From: Bordetella trematum
GTDB taxonomy: Bacteria; Pseudomonadota; Gammaproteobacteria; Burkholderiales; Burkholderiaceae_B
Assembly: GCF_900078335.1 (NCBI RefSeq)
Contig: NZ_FKBR01000011.1
Location: forward strand, 89,732-153,731
Length of the DNA stretch: 64,000 nucleotides
Reading direction: 5' to 3'
Each line of letters opens with the position of its first letter. The stretch's first letter is position 1. Positions 54,618 to 63,039 of this stretch are shown here, piece after piece. Position numbers and translations under genes: made by a program. Under the pieces are notes generated by a model that made no database searches, was not told where the DNA came from, and saw only the letters and a program-made list of their open reading frames with translations.

Positions 54618-55399
54618 CCCTGCACGCACAAGACCTCACCCTGGCCCGGGGCGGCCAACGCATCCTCACACAGGTATCCCTGACGCTGCAGCCCGGCGCC
54701 ATGGTGGGCCTGCTGGGCGCCAACGGGGCCGGCAAATCCACCTTGCTGGCCGCGCTCAGCGGCGAGCTCAAGCCCGACTCGGGCAGCGTGCTCCTCAACG
54801 GCCGGCCGCTTGCCCAATTGAGCGCTGCGCAACAGGCGCGCCAACGCGCCGTGCTGCCGCAAAAGCCATCGCTCTCCTTCGATCTGGGCGTGCGCGAGGT
54901 AGTCGCCATGGGCGCCTATCCCTTCCCCGAGCTAAGCCCCGCGCAGCTCGACCAGCTCTGCGCACAAACGCTGCAACAGGCCGGCGTGAGCCATCTGGCG
55001 CAACGGCGCTACCTCGAACTGTCCGGTGGCGAACAGCAGCGCGTGCAGTTCGCCCGGGTGCTGGCGCAATGCCAGGCCGCGCCTGGCGGCCAGCCCCGCT
55101 ACCTGATGCTCGACGAACCCATCTCCAATCTCGACCCCCGCCACCAGATCGATCTGTTGCGCACGGCGCGCGATCTGGCGCACCAGCAGGGCGCGGGGGT
55201 AATGGTCATCGCACATGACGTCAATCTGGCCGCGCACTGGTGCGATCGCCTCATGTTGCTGGCCGATGGCGCGGCGGTAGCCGAAGGCACGCCGGCCGAA
55301 GTCCTGACGCCGGCCAATCTGCGCCATGTCTATGGCGTTTCCGCCGACGTGATCCCGCATCCGCTGGACGCCGGCGCGCTGCTGGTGCTCATGCGCTGA
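54614..55399 (+). CDS. bhuV: Haem ABC transporter ATPase BhuV
   Basis: ATP-binding subunit of 261 residues. Walker A GANGAGKSTLLAALSG, signature LSGGEQQRVQFARVL and Walker B YLMLDEPISNLDP with the switch His in VIAHDVN are all intact. The ATG at 54614 overlaps the bhuU stop. It is the last gene of the haem operon. Confidence 0.95.
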   Translation: MTLHAQDLTLARGGQRILTQVSLTLQPGAMVGLLGANGAGKSTLLAALSGELKPDSGSVLLNGRPLAQLSAAQQARQRAVLPQKPSLSFDLGVREVVAMGAYPFPELSPAQLDQLCAQTLQQAGVSHLAQRRYLELSGGEQQRVQFARVLAQCQAAPGGQPRYLMLDEPISNLDPRHQIDLLRTARDLAHQQGAGVMVIAHDVNLAAHWCDRLMLLADGAAVAEGTPAEVLTPANLRHVYGVSADVIPHPLDAGALLVLMR

Positions 55400-55765
55400 C
55401 GCACAGTCTGCGCGCCCGCAACCCCGACAGAATGCGCTGCGGCCGCCCCGCTCAAGCCGGGGCGAGCCGCCTTCCGCCGATCCTCTGAGACGCAACGAAG
55501 TCTCCAGCGCTATCGAGCGACGAATCCGAGAAACCGGACACCCCATCGATCTGGTCTGCTTTGCTCCCCTGGTCTGGGACGCAAGGCCGTCGTGGTTTTT
55601 ATCTTCTCAGGCTACGTCGTCGTTCATCACTCGCGCCCCCAACCATGCCGATCGCAGACCGCAGCCGAGCCTGAACGGCTCCCCCTCCTTCTCTCAACCT
55701 GACTGAGGCAAGCATGACCCTGGGGTCGCGTTTGCTTTTTTATTCCCTATTTCCGGAGAAGACGC
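55400..55765. other. Gap between bhuV and the autotransporter
   Basis: This 366-base gap holds no convincing gene. A 7-bp stem (CGCCCCG, 55444-55450, with CGGGGCG, 55458-55464) lies 45 bases after bhuV and may end the haem operon, though no T-run follows. The last 60 bases are T-rich (TTTGCTTTTTTATTCCC) and probably hold the autotransporter promoter; no definite -35/-10 pair was assigned. Confidence 0.45.
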
Positions 55766-58471
55766 ATGCCGCTTGCGCCCGCATTCCCACTCAAGCCACT
55801 GGTCTGGCTGATGCTATCCCTGCCCCTGGCCGCGACTGCCCAAGAAAGGGTCACGACTGCCGAAACCGAAGAAAAGACACTGAACAGCACCAACGAGAAA
55901 ATCGAGAGTGGCGACCACACCTACCAGACCCTGACACTCAAGAACGGCACCCTGAATATCCTCGGCGGCGCCAAGGTGCGCAGCATCGGCGCCTTCAAGA
56001 TCACGGACAGCAGCCACGGCGCCAGCACCCTTAGCCTGAGCGGCGCGGGCAGCAAGCTGGCCGTCGAAGGCGAGACCACCGTGGCCGGCAGCGCCGACGC
56101 AGGCGCCAGGCCCGCCGCCCTGCTGGTCCAGAATGGGGCGACACTCGACCTCTCCCATAAAACCGCGTCGTTCAGCAACAGCGCGCTCACGGTCGATGGC
56201 AAGGACAGCGAGCTGCTATTTTCCACCGCCGGAATCAAACTGAATGCGAGCACCCTCAAGGTGTCGAACGAGGGGGTGGTGACCCATGCGGGCGAGGCCG
56301 TCGACAGCCAGGGCGTGATCACGCTCGAGGGCACCGGCCTGAACCAGATCCTCGTCGAGCGCGGCGGCAGCCTGTACGCCACCAAGCTCACGGGCGGCGA
56401 CAACACCAAGGCCCGGATCGTCCTCAAACAAGGAGCGACGCTGACGGTCGGCCAGGACAAGAACCCCGAAGACGAGTCGGTGTCGCTCAAGGACCTGGAT
56501 CTTCACATTTCCGGGGCAGATTCAAAACTGGTCAGCCTGCGCCTGAAGGCCAGCGGCAAGGCCATGATCGTCCTTGAAGATGGCGGCACGCTGCAGCTGA
56601 ACAAGACGCTCACGCTCAGCGGCGAGAACGCCACGCTCGTCATCGGTGGCCGGCAGGCCGCCGCCGCCCCCGGCATCCTCATCACCGACGAAGAGGGCAG
56701 CCACACCGGCAACGATGGCATCAAGTTCGAGCACGATGGCGGCAAGCAGAAACTGATCTTCAATCACCTGGATACATCGGGCCAGTATCGCTTCACGGCC
56801 AAGATCGACGGCAAGGCCGCCATCGAGCAAAAGGCCGGCTACACCGTGCTTGCCGGACAGACCCTCACCGGCGCAACCACGGTCACGGGCGGCACGCTGG
56901 CGCTGGAGCAGACCACGCTCACTGGCGATCTGTCGGTCGGCCAGGGCGGCACTCTGCTGTCCGGCAGCGGGAAGCTGGGCAACACCACCATCAACAAGGG
57001 CGGCAGCCTCGTCGTCGGCGCCACGCCGGCCGACGTCAACGGCACCTTCACGCTCGCCCCCGGCGCCTTGCTGGCCGTGACGCTCGATGGCCGGCAAACG
57101 CCGCAGCTCAAGGCCAGCGGCGCCGCAAAGATCAACGATGCCACACTGAGCGTGACCGCCAGGGGCGATTTCGAGCTCGGCCAACCGTATACCGTGCTGG
57201 AGAGCCCGACCCTGACTGGCACCTTCAAATCGGTACAGACCCATAGCGCGGGCGCCTTCCTCGCCAGCACCGTCGGCTACACCAGCAAAACCGCCACCGT
57301 CACGCTGCACAAGAAAGCCAGTTTCGATGCTGTGGCCTCGACCGGCAACGCACGATCAGCGGGGCGCGGTCTCGAATCGCTGAACCAGAATGACCCGCTT
57401 TACCGCCATGTGCTGACGCTTGCCGAAGGGCCCGCGCCGCAAGTTCTGCAACAACTCTCCGGCGACTCGCTCACCTCGGTCGCCTCGGCCCTGCAGGGTA
57501 TGGCTGCCGCTTCGCCGCAGTCCGCCTTGCCCATGAAGTTCCTGCGCGCCAACCTGAACGCCGGCCTGCTGCCCGGGGCTGCGCTGGCGCAATCGTCCGG
57601 CGGCCTGCCGGCCTCGGCCCTGCCATCGTCTGCCGCGCTGCCCATGTGGGCCGAGGTAACCGGCATCTGGCAGCGCGAAAATGCCCGGCAAGGCAACCCC
57701 GAGGTCCGCGCCAACACCGGCGGCGTGTTCATCGGCACCGACCGCGCCATCTCGCCCCAGTGGCGCCTGGGTGCGGCAGTGGGCCTGACCCACACCGGGG
57801 TCCAGGTCAGTTCGCGCAGTGCCAAAGCCGCCATCGACAACTACAGCGCCTCGCTCTACGGCGCCCGTCACTGGGACACGGGGCGCGGCCAGCTGAATCT
57901 CATCCTGGGCACGGCCTATACCTGGCACGACATCAACACCCGACGCGACATGGCGCGGGCCGGCCTGCCGGCCACGCTCAGGGCCCACCACGGCGCCAGC
58001 ACCTGGCAGCTTTTCACCGAGCTGAGCCACTTCATGCCGCTGTCGCCGCGCGCCAGCCTTGAACCCTATGCCGGCCTGTCATGGAGCAACCTGCGCACCC
58101 GGGCTTTCAACGAGACCGGCGGCATCGCCGCCCTGCAAGGACAAGCCCAGAGCCAGAGCAACCTCAGCACCACGCTGGGGCTGCGCGGCATCTGGAATAC
58201 CGAGGTCGGCAGCAAAGCTGCCGCACTGCGTGCCAACGTAGGCTGGCGCCTGATGACCGGCGACCTGACTCCGCGCAACACGCTGGCCTTCAATGGCGGC
58301 CAGCCCTTCACGGTGGCCGGCAACGGGATCGCGCGCAATGCCGTGCTGGTGGAACTCGGTGGCGATCTGGCCCTCAACCGCCGCGCCACGCTGGGCCTGG
58401 ACTATGGCGGCGAGTTCGGTGCCGGCTCGCAGCAACACCGCGCCACGTTACGAGCCCGCTGGGCCTTCTGA
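55766..58471 (+). CDS. Autotransporter with C-terminal beta-barrel
   Basis: Type Va secreted protein of 901 residues. Signal peptide PLVWLMLSLPLAATA is followed by a glycine- and threonine-rich passenger with beta-helix-like repeats (VLAGQTLTGATTVTGGTLAL, GTLLSGSGKLGNTTINKGG). A linker with LHKKASFDAVASTGNARSAG follows, then an autotransporter barrel from about residue 625 (LPMWAEVTGIWQRENARQG) to the terminal RATLRARWAF. GGAG 8 bases before the ATG supports the start. No protease triad or RGD was noticed. The cargo function is unknown; adhesin is a reasonable guess. Confidence 0.88.
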   Translation: MPLAPAFPLKPLVWLMLSLPLAATAQERVTTAETEEKTLNSTNEKIESGDHTYQTLTLKNGTLNILGGAKVRSIGAFKITDSSHGASTLSLSGAGSKLAVEGETTVAGSADAGARPAALLVQNGATLDLSHKTASFSNSALTVDGKDSELLFSTAGIKLNASTLKVSNEGVVTHAGEAVDSQGVITLEGTGLNQILVERGGSLYATKLTGGDNTKARIVLKQGATLTVGQDKNPEDESVSLKDLDLHISGADSKLVSLRLKASGKAMIVLEDGGTLQLNKTLTLSGENATLVIGGRQAAAAPGILITDEEGSHTGNDGIKFEHDGGKQKLIFNHLDTSGQYRFTAKIDGKAAIEQKAGYTVLAGQTLTGATTVTGGTLALEQTTLTGDLSVGQGGTLLSGSGKLGNTTINKGGSLVVGATPADVNGTFTLAPGALLAVTLDGRQTPQLKASGAAKINDATLSVTARGDFELGQPYTVLESPTLTGTFKSVQTHSAGAFLASTVGYTSKTATVTLHKKASFDAVASTGNARSAGRGLESLNQNDPLYRHVLTLAEGPAPQVLQQLSGDSLTSVASALQGMAAASPQSALPMKFLRANLNAGLLPGAALAQSSGGLPASALPSSAALPMWAEVTGIWQRENARQGNPEVRANTGGVFIGTDRAISPQWRLGAAVGLTHTGVQVSSRSAKAAIDNYSASLYGARHWDTGRGQLNLILGTAYTWHDINTRRDMARAGLPATLRAHHGASTWQLFTELSHFMPLSPRASLEPYAGLSWSNLRTRAFNETGGIAALQGQAQSQSNLSTTLGLRGIWNTEVGSKAAALRANVGWRLMTGDLTPRNTLAFNGGQPFTVAGNGIARNAVLVELGGDLALNRRATLGLDYGGEFGAGSQQHRATLRARWAF

Positions 58472-58480
58472 GGCGCGCGC

Positions 58481-58972
58481 TCAGCCGGCAGCGCGCAGGC
58501 AGGCGTCGGCGGCCTCGAGCTGGTGTTCGCTGAACACCGGCAAGCCGGCCTGGGCCAGACAGGCTGCCGTCACGCCCATGGCGGGCACCCGCCCCCCCTG
58601 GAAGCGGCCATCATAGATGTAACCGCTGCCGCACGAGGGGCTGCCCTCCTTGAGAACCGCCACGGCGATATCGTGGCGGCCCACCAGCGCAAGCGCCTGG
58701 CGGGCCCCCTCCAGAAAGGCCTCGCTGACGTCGCCGCCATCGCGCACGCGCACACGCGCCAGCTCCTGCCAGACCGCCTGGCCATCGGCGCCGGGCTCGA
58801 TTTCGGCAGCCGGACGGGGAATGGGCAGGCCGCCCGCCACCTCGGGACAAAGCGCCACGATGCGACCTTCGTCGGCCCAGCGCTGCAGAATGGGATGCGA
58901 GCGCGCGGCATCGCGGCCGTCGTAGCGCACGGCCTGGCCCAGCAAACAGGCGCTGACAAGCACCCGCCTCAT
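58481..58972 (-). CDS. DUF523 family protein
   Basis: Small cysteine-containing protein of 163 residues. The conserved features are VSACLLGQAVRYDGRDA, ALCPEVAGGLPIPRP, and LKEGSPSCGSGYIYDG. The family is widespread but its biochemical role is not established. The ATG at 58970-58972 gives the usual N-terminus (MRRVLVSACLLG). It is convergent with the autotransporter. Confidence 0.85.
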   Translation of the reverse strand: MRRVLVSACLLGQAVRYDGRDAARSHPILQRWADEGRIVALCPEVAGGLPIPRPAAEIEPGADGQAVWQELARVRVRDGGDVSEAFLEGARQALALVGRHDIAVAVLKEGSPSCGSGYIYDGRFQGGRVPAMGVTAACLAQAGLPVFSEHQLEAADACLRAAG

Positions 58973-59263
58973 GATCCGGCCCTCATGGCCGGCGCGCATC
59001 GCGACCAACCCCGGGCGCGCCACGCGCGCTGCGGCAATGGGCGCGGGAAGGCATCGGCCCATTCGGGGCCGACGGGGCAGGCGAAGGAAATGCTGGCGGT
59101 GCTCACGGCTATCCTGACGTCATGGCGCGAAGCGCTATTTTCCCCGAAAAGCCCTGGGGCAGGCGCGGCGACGCGGCACCCATGACGGAATTCGAACGCA
59201 AGCGGCGGGATGCGCCGGCGCGCACGGCGGTCTAGACTGATGTCGAACCTCTGCCCTGTAGCC

Positions 59264-59992
59264 ATGTCCGACGATCTCGCCCAACGCATCGACCAACGCC
59301 TGCGCGCCCATGACTGGGACGCCTTGCGCCACAGCCTGGAGCGGCATGGCCGGGCCGTGCTGCCCGCGCTTCTGCGTCCGGCCGAGTGCCATGCCCTGGC
59401 GCAGGCCTACGACGCTGCGCCCGGGCGCTACCGGCAGCGCATCGTGATGGCGCGCCACGGATTCGGCCAGGGGGAATACCAGTATTTCGCCTATCCCCTG
59501 CCGCCGGCCCTGGCACTCTGGCGGGCGGCGCTGTATCGCCGCCTGGCGCCGCTGGCGCGCGAGTGGGCCGCGCGCCTGGGTCAGGCTGCCGACTTTCCGC
59601 AGGAACATGCCGATTATCTGGCCCGCTGCCATGCCGCCGGACAGACCCGGCCGACTCCGCTCATCCTGCGCTATGGGCCCGGCGACTACAACTGCCTGCA
59701 CCAGGACCTGTATGGCGAATGGGTTTTCCCCCTGCAATGCGCCGTGCTGCTGTCGCAGCCCGGCCTTGACTTCGAGGGCGGCGAGTTCGTCATGACCGAA
59801 CAGCGCGCCGGCCATCCTGCGCAGGCCGACGTGGTGCCGCTCACCCAGGGCGACGCGCTGATCTTCGCGGTGCGCCACCGGCCGGCGGCCGCCGTGCGAG
59901 GCTGGCAGCGGCGCACGCTGCGCCATGGCGTCAGCACCGTGCGGCGCGGACAGCGCCATACGCTGGGCATCATTTTTCACGACGCATCCTGA
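59264..59992 (+). CDS. 2OG-Fe(II) oxygenase, probable nucleic-acid-modifying family
   Basis: Non-haem iron dioxygenase of 242 residues that heads the alkylation-repair cluster. Iron ligands are His146 and Asp148 (NCLHQDLYGEW) and His221 (LRHGVSTVRRGQR); the region before them reads LILRYGPGDY. It resembles the DUF2086/Oxygenase-NA family, which is predicted to act on damaged nucleic acids and is distantly related to AlkB. The ATG at 59264 (MSDDLAQRIDQRL) is preferred over one eight codons earlier. It ends one base before alkB. Confidence 0.82.
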   Translation: MSDDLAQRIDQRLRAHDWDALRHSLERHGRAVLPALLRPAECHALAQAYDAAPGRYRQRIVMARHGFGQGEYQYFAYPLPPALALWRAALYRRLAPLAREWAARLGQAADFPQEHADYLARCHAAGQTRPTPLILRYGPGDYNCLHQDLYGEWVFPLQCAVLLSQPGLDFEGGEFVMTEQRAGHPAQADVVPLTQGDALIFAVRHRPAAAVRGWQRRTLRHGVSTVRRGQRHTLGIIFHDAS

Positions 59993-59993
59993 C

Positions 59994-60635
59994 ATGCAGG
60001 CCGATCTGTTCGCCGACAGCGATACCCGCATCCCCCTGGGCCCGCAGGCCTGCGTCCTGCCGGGCCTGGCCCTGCCGCATGTCGACGCAATACTGGCTGC
60101 GCTGCAGGACATCGAAGCGCTGGCCCCGCCGCGCCACATGACCACGCCGGGCGGCTTCCGGATGTCGGCGGCCATCACCAATTGCGGCCGGCTGGGATGG
60201 ACCACCGACCGCCGGGGCTACCGCTACCGCCCGGAAGATCCGCTGAGCGGCCAGCCCTGGCCAGGCATGCCGGCCCTGTTCATGCAGCTGGCTGCCGAAG
60301 CGGCCGCGCATGCCGGCTTTGCAGACTTCCAGCCCGACGCCTGTCTCATCAATCACTACGCGCCGGGCGCGGGCATGAGCCTGCATCAGGACAGCAACGA
60401 ACGCGACTTCGACGCGCCCATCGTGTCGATCTCCCTGGGCCTGCCGGCGACCTTTCTGTTCGGCGGCCTGCAACGCAACGTCAGGCCCGGGCGCATCCTG
60501 CTGCAACATGGCGACGTCGCAGTCTGGGGCGGCGCCGACCGGCTGCGCTTTCACGGCGTGCTGCCACTGGCCGACGGCCTGCATCCGCGCCTGGGCCGCC
60601 AGCGCATCAACCTCACGCTGCGCCGGGCAGGCTGA
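59994..60635 (+). CDS. alkB: DNA/RNA oxidative demethylase AlkB
   Basis: Removes methyl groups from 1-methyladenine and 3-methylcytosine using 2-oxoglutarate and iron. The 213 residues show the AlkB pattern: NYAP-like INHYAPGAGMSLHQDSNERD with the HxD, a distal His in RFHGVLPL, and RQRINLTLRR with the 2OG-binding arginines. The start ATG at 59994 follows the previous stop by 1 base. It ends 1 base before ogt. Confidence 0.96.
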   Translation: MQADLFADSDTRIPLGPQACVLPGLALPHVDAILAALQDIEALAPPRHMTTPGGFRMSAAITNCGRLGWTTDRRGYRYRPEDPLSGQPWPGMPALFMQLAAEAAAHAGFADFQPDACLINHYAPGAGMSLHQDSNERDFDAPIVSISLGLPATFLFGGLQRNVRPGRILLQHGDVAVWGGADRLRFHGVLPLADGLHPRLGRQRINLTLRRAG

Positions 60636-60636
60636 C

Positions 60637-61206
60637 ATGCTGGGCCGGCAACGCCACCATCTCGACACGCCCCTGGGCGCGGTGCTGCTGGTCAGCGATG
60701 CGCAGCAACGGCTCCATGCGCTGGAGTTCCTGGATGCGCCGGCACGCCGACCGAGTCTGGCCGGCTGGCTGGCGCTGCCCGATGCCGCCGTCCCTGCCGC
60801 CCTGGCCCAGGCGCTGGCGGCCTACTTCGCCGGCCGGCTGGACGCCCTGCAAGCCCTGGTCCCGCATCTGGCCGGCAGCGACTGGCAGCAGACCGTCTGG
60901 CGGGCAGTCAGCCGCATCCCGCCCGGGCAGACGCGCAGCTACGGGGCGCTGGGTGCGCAACTGGGCCGCCACCCGCGCGCCGTGGGCAATGCCAATGCCG
61001 CCAACCCCATCGGCCTAGTCATCCCCTGCCACCGCCTGGTCGGTCATGATGGCGGGCTGGCCGGCTATGCCTGGGGCGTGGCGCGCAAGGCCTGGCTGCT
61101 GCGCCACGAAGGCGTGCCCGGAATTCAATCGCAAGCCGCGGAGTGCGCCGGGCCGACCGGCACCGTAAAGTGCAGCCATCCCGATCCCCATGCGAGTGCG
61201 CCATGA
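60637..61206 (+). CDS. ogt: Methylated-DNA-protein cysteine methyltransferase
   Basis: Suicide enzyme that takes the methyl group from O6-methylguanine. The 189 residues have the active site IGLVIPCHRLVGHDGGLAG and the helix-turn-helix QTRSYGALGAQLGRHPRAVG with the arginine finger. The ATG at 60637 follows the alkB stop by 1 base. After the usual end (WLLRHEG) there is an extra tail of about 30 residues with two further cysteines. Its stop overlaps the ada ATG (ATGA), so the tail may exist for translational coupling. Confidence 0.93.
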   Translation: MLGRQRHHLDTPLGAVLLVSDAQQRLHALEFLDAPARRPSLAGWLALPDAAVPAALAQALAAYFAGRLDALQALVPHLAGSDWQQTVWRAVSRIPPGQTRSYGALGAQLGRHPRAVGNANAANPIGLVIPCHRLVGHDGGLAGYAWGVARKAWLLRHEGVPGIQSQAAECAGPTGTVKCSHPDPHASAP

Positions 61207-62258
61207 CTGCCAATGCCACCGAAACCGATCCGCGCTGGGCCGCCGTGCTGGCCCGCGACGCCCGCGCCGATGGGCAGTTCGTCTATGCCGTGAAGACCAC
61301 CGGCGTCTACAACCGCCCCAGCAGCGCCGCGCGGCTGCCGCGCCCGGAAAATGTCGAGTTCTTCGCCAGCGCCGAAGCCGCCGAGGCGGCCGGCTACCGT
61401 CCCAGCAGGGCTGCCGACCGGCTGCGCGTGGATCAGACCCGCGCCGACTGGGTCGCACAGGCTTGCCGCCGTATCGAGGCCGCCGAACAGCTACCGTCGC
61501 TCAACGCCTTGGCGCGCGAGCTGGGCGTCAGCCCCTATCACTTCCATCGCGTCTTCAAGGCTGCCACCGGGCTGACGCCGCGCGAGTACGCCCAGGCCCA
61601 TCGCGCCCGGCGGGTGCGTCAGGAACTGTCCGATGGCACGTCGGTCACCGAGGCGCTCTACGCCGCCGGCTTTCAGTCCAACAGCCGCTTCTACGCCGCC
61701 GCCGACGGCATGCTTGGCATGACCCCGCGCGACTACCAGGCCGGCGGCGTGAATGCCGCCATCCATTTCGCCATCGGCCAATGCTCGCTGGGCGCCATCC
61801 TCACTGCGCAAAGCACGCGTGGCGTCTGCGCCATCCTGCTGGGCGATGATCCCGCCGCCTTGCTGCAAGAACTGCAGGATCGTTTCCCCAACGCCGAACT
61901 GATCGGGGCAGACGCCGGCTATGAGTCCGTGATGGCGGCCGTGGTGGGGCTGATCGAAGCGCCCGGCACACCGCTGGCGCTGCCGCTGGATGTGCGCGGC
62001 ACCGCTTTCCAGCAACGAGTGTGGCAGGCTCTGCGGCAGATCAGGCCGGGCGAGACCGTCTCCTATTCGGAGCTGGCGCGACGCATCGGCATGCCACAGG
62101 CCGCGCGTGCAGTCGCCCAAGCCTGCGGCGCCAACCCGCTCGCCGTGGCGATCCCGTGTCATCGCGTGGTGCGCAACGACGGGGCGCTGTCCGGCTACCG
62201 CTGGGGCGTGGCGCGCAAGCGCGAGCTGCTGCGACGCGAACAGACCGGCGCGGCCTGA
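61203..62258 (+). CDS. ada: Ada-type regulator/methyltransferase lacking the zinc cysteines
   Basis: Full-length Ada homologue of 351 residues. The N-terminal domain is recognisable (DPRWAAVLARDARADGQFVYA, ENVEFFASAEAAEAAGYRP). However, the four zinc ligands of E. coli Ada (Cys38, 42, 69, 72) align with Asn37, Ser41, Ser68 and Ala71. The methylphosphotriester acceptor and zinc site are therefore gone. The AraC helix-turn-helix (LNALARELGVSPYHFHRVFK) and the C-terminal O6-methylguanine site (AIPCHRVVRNDGALSGY, Cys319) are intact. The frame is uninterrupted. Transcription activation by the classical Cys38 route is unlikely. It overlaps ogt by 4 bases. Confidence 0.9.
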   Translation: MTANATETDPRWAAVLARDARADGQFVYAVKTTGVYNRPSSAARLPRPENVEFFASAEAAEAAGYRPSRAADRLRVDQTRADWVAQACRRIEAAEQLPSLNALARELGVSPYHFHRVFKAATGLTPREYAQAHRARRVRQELSDGTSVTEALYAAGFQSNSRFYAAADGMLGMTPRDYQAGGVNAAIHFAIGQCSLGAILTAQSTRGVCAILLGDDPAALLQELQDRFPNAELIGADAGYESVMAAVVGLIEAPGTPLALPLDVRGTAFQQRVWQALRQIRPGETVSYSELARRIGMPQAARAVAQACGANPLAVAIPCHRVVRNDGALSGYRWGVARKRELLRREQTGAA

Positions 62259-62261
62259 TCC

Positions 62262-62768
62262 ATGGACTCCCTGGAAACCGAACTGCTGCGGCAAGGCTGG
62301 GCGCTGCTGCCCCAGCCTCTGGATGACGCGGCGCGCGAGGCGATCAAGGCCGGCAGCCTGCCTGACTGGGCCGACGCCGTGCGCGAACGCCTGCAGGCCA
62401 TCGCACAGCCCTGGGGCATAGGCCGGATGCAGGCGCGTCGGCCACGCCTGGCCTTGCAGGTACAAGACGCCGGCCAGGCACTGCCCCTGATGGCCAGCGA
62501 AACGCCTGACGGCTTCGCCTTGCATCTGGTGATGCTGCTCTCGGCGCCGGGCCGGGACTTCGACGGCGGCCACACCCTGGCCGTGCAACAGCGCCCGAGG
62601 CAGCAATCGCGCCCGATGGTCCTGCCGCTGACGCTGGGCAGCGTGGCCGTCTGCGCCAGCGCGCGCCACCCGCTGGCGGGCCGCCAGGGCGCTGTCACGT
62701 TGCGGTTGGGTGCAGGCACGGTGCTGCGCGGCCAACGGCTGGCCGCCACCTTGCACTGGCATGTCTGA
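62262..62768 (+). CDS. Degenerate 2OG-oxygenase-like protein without iron ligands
   Basis: A 168-residue protein that aligns with the C-terminal half of the oxygenase at 59264-59992. VMLLSAPGRDFDGGHTLAVQQ matches AVLLSQPGLDFEGGEFVMTEQ, and VTLRLGAGTVLRGQR matches RTLRHGVSTVRRGQR. At the iron ligands it has Leu76 and Ala78 for the HxD pair and Leu149 for the distal His. The N-terminus (LLRQGWALLPQPLDD) also resembles the other protein, with about 70 residues lost between. It is presumably not an enzyme of the usual kind. It lies 3 bases after ada and overlaps the next gene by 8. Confidence 0.65.
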   Translation: MDSLETELLRQGWALLPQPLDDAAREAIKAGSLPDWADAVRERLQAIAQPWGIGRMQARRPRLALQVQDAGQALPLMASETPDGFALHLVMLLSAPGRDFDGGHTLAVQQRPRQQSRPMVLPLTLGSVAVCASARHPLAGRQGAVTLRLGAGTVLRGQRLAATLHWHV

Positions 62769-63024
62769 GCCCGGACGCTACCGCCTGCTCGATGGCGAGG
62801 GCCGCCCTTATCGCAGCGACACGCCCGGCACCCTGGGCGGCCATCGCGCCGGCCGCCGCTATGGCCGGCTGGACTGCCCCGCCGCGCTGCGCGCGCTGGC
62901 GCGCGGCGGCTATCTCAGCCAACGGGTTTTCTTTGCCGATGCCGACACCGCGGTGCGCGCCGGCTACCGGCCTTGCGCCGTCTGCCTGCCGGCCGACTAC
63001 GCGCTCTGGAAGGCCGCGCGCTGA
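62761..63024 (+). CDS. Small Ada-zinc-domain-like protein
   Basis: An 87-residue protein related to the Ada metal-binding domain. The segment RVFFADADTAVRAGYRPCAVC parallels the NVxFFAxxxEAxxAGFRPCKRC of Ada and carries two cysteines (CAVC). A third cysteine is in YGRLDCPAALRALARGG. Such small proteins occur as separate genes beside alkylation-repair genes in other bacteria, as far as I recall. The ATG at 62761 overlaps the previous gene by 8 bases. It is the last gene of the repair cluster. Its function is not established. Confidence 0.75.
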   Translation: MSEPGRYRLLDGEGRPYRSDTPGTLGGHRAGRRYGRLDCPAALRALARGGYLSQRVFFADADTAVRAGYRPCAVCLPADYALWKAAR

Positions 63025-63039
63025 GCGCGGCCGCCCGCC

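Noticed and set aside
53774..55399. A single 541-residue protein spanning bhuU and bhuV
   Set aside because: Its first part is the out-of-frame shadow of bhuU; the real protein is BhuV starting at the ATG at 54614.
61203..62258. Ada as a plain pseudogene
   Set aside because: The frame is full length, translational overlap with ogt is kept, and the AraC and methyltransferase motifs are all intact.
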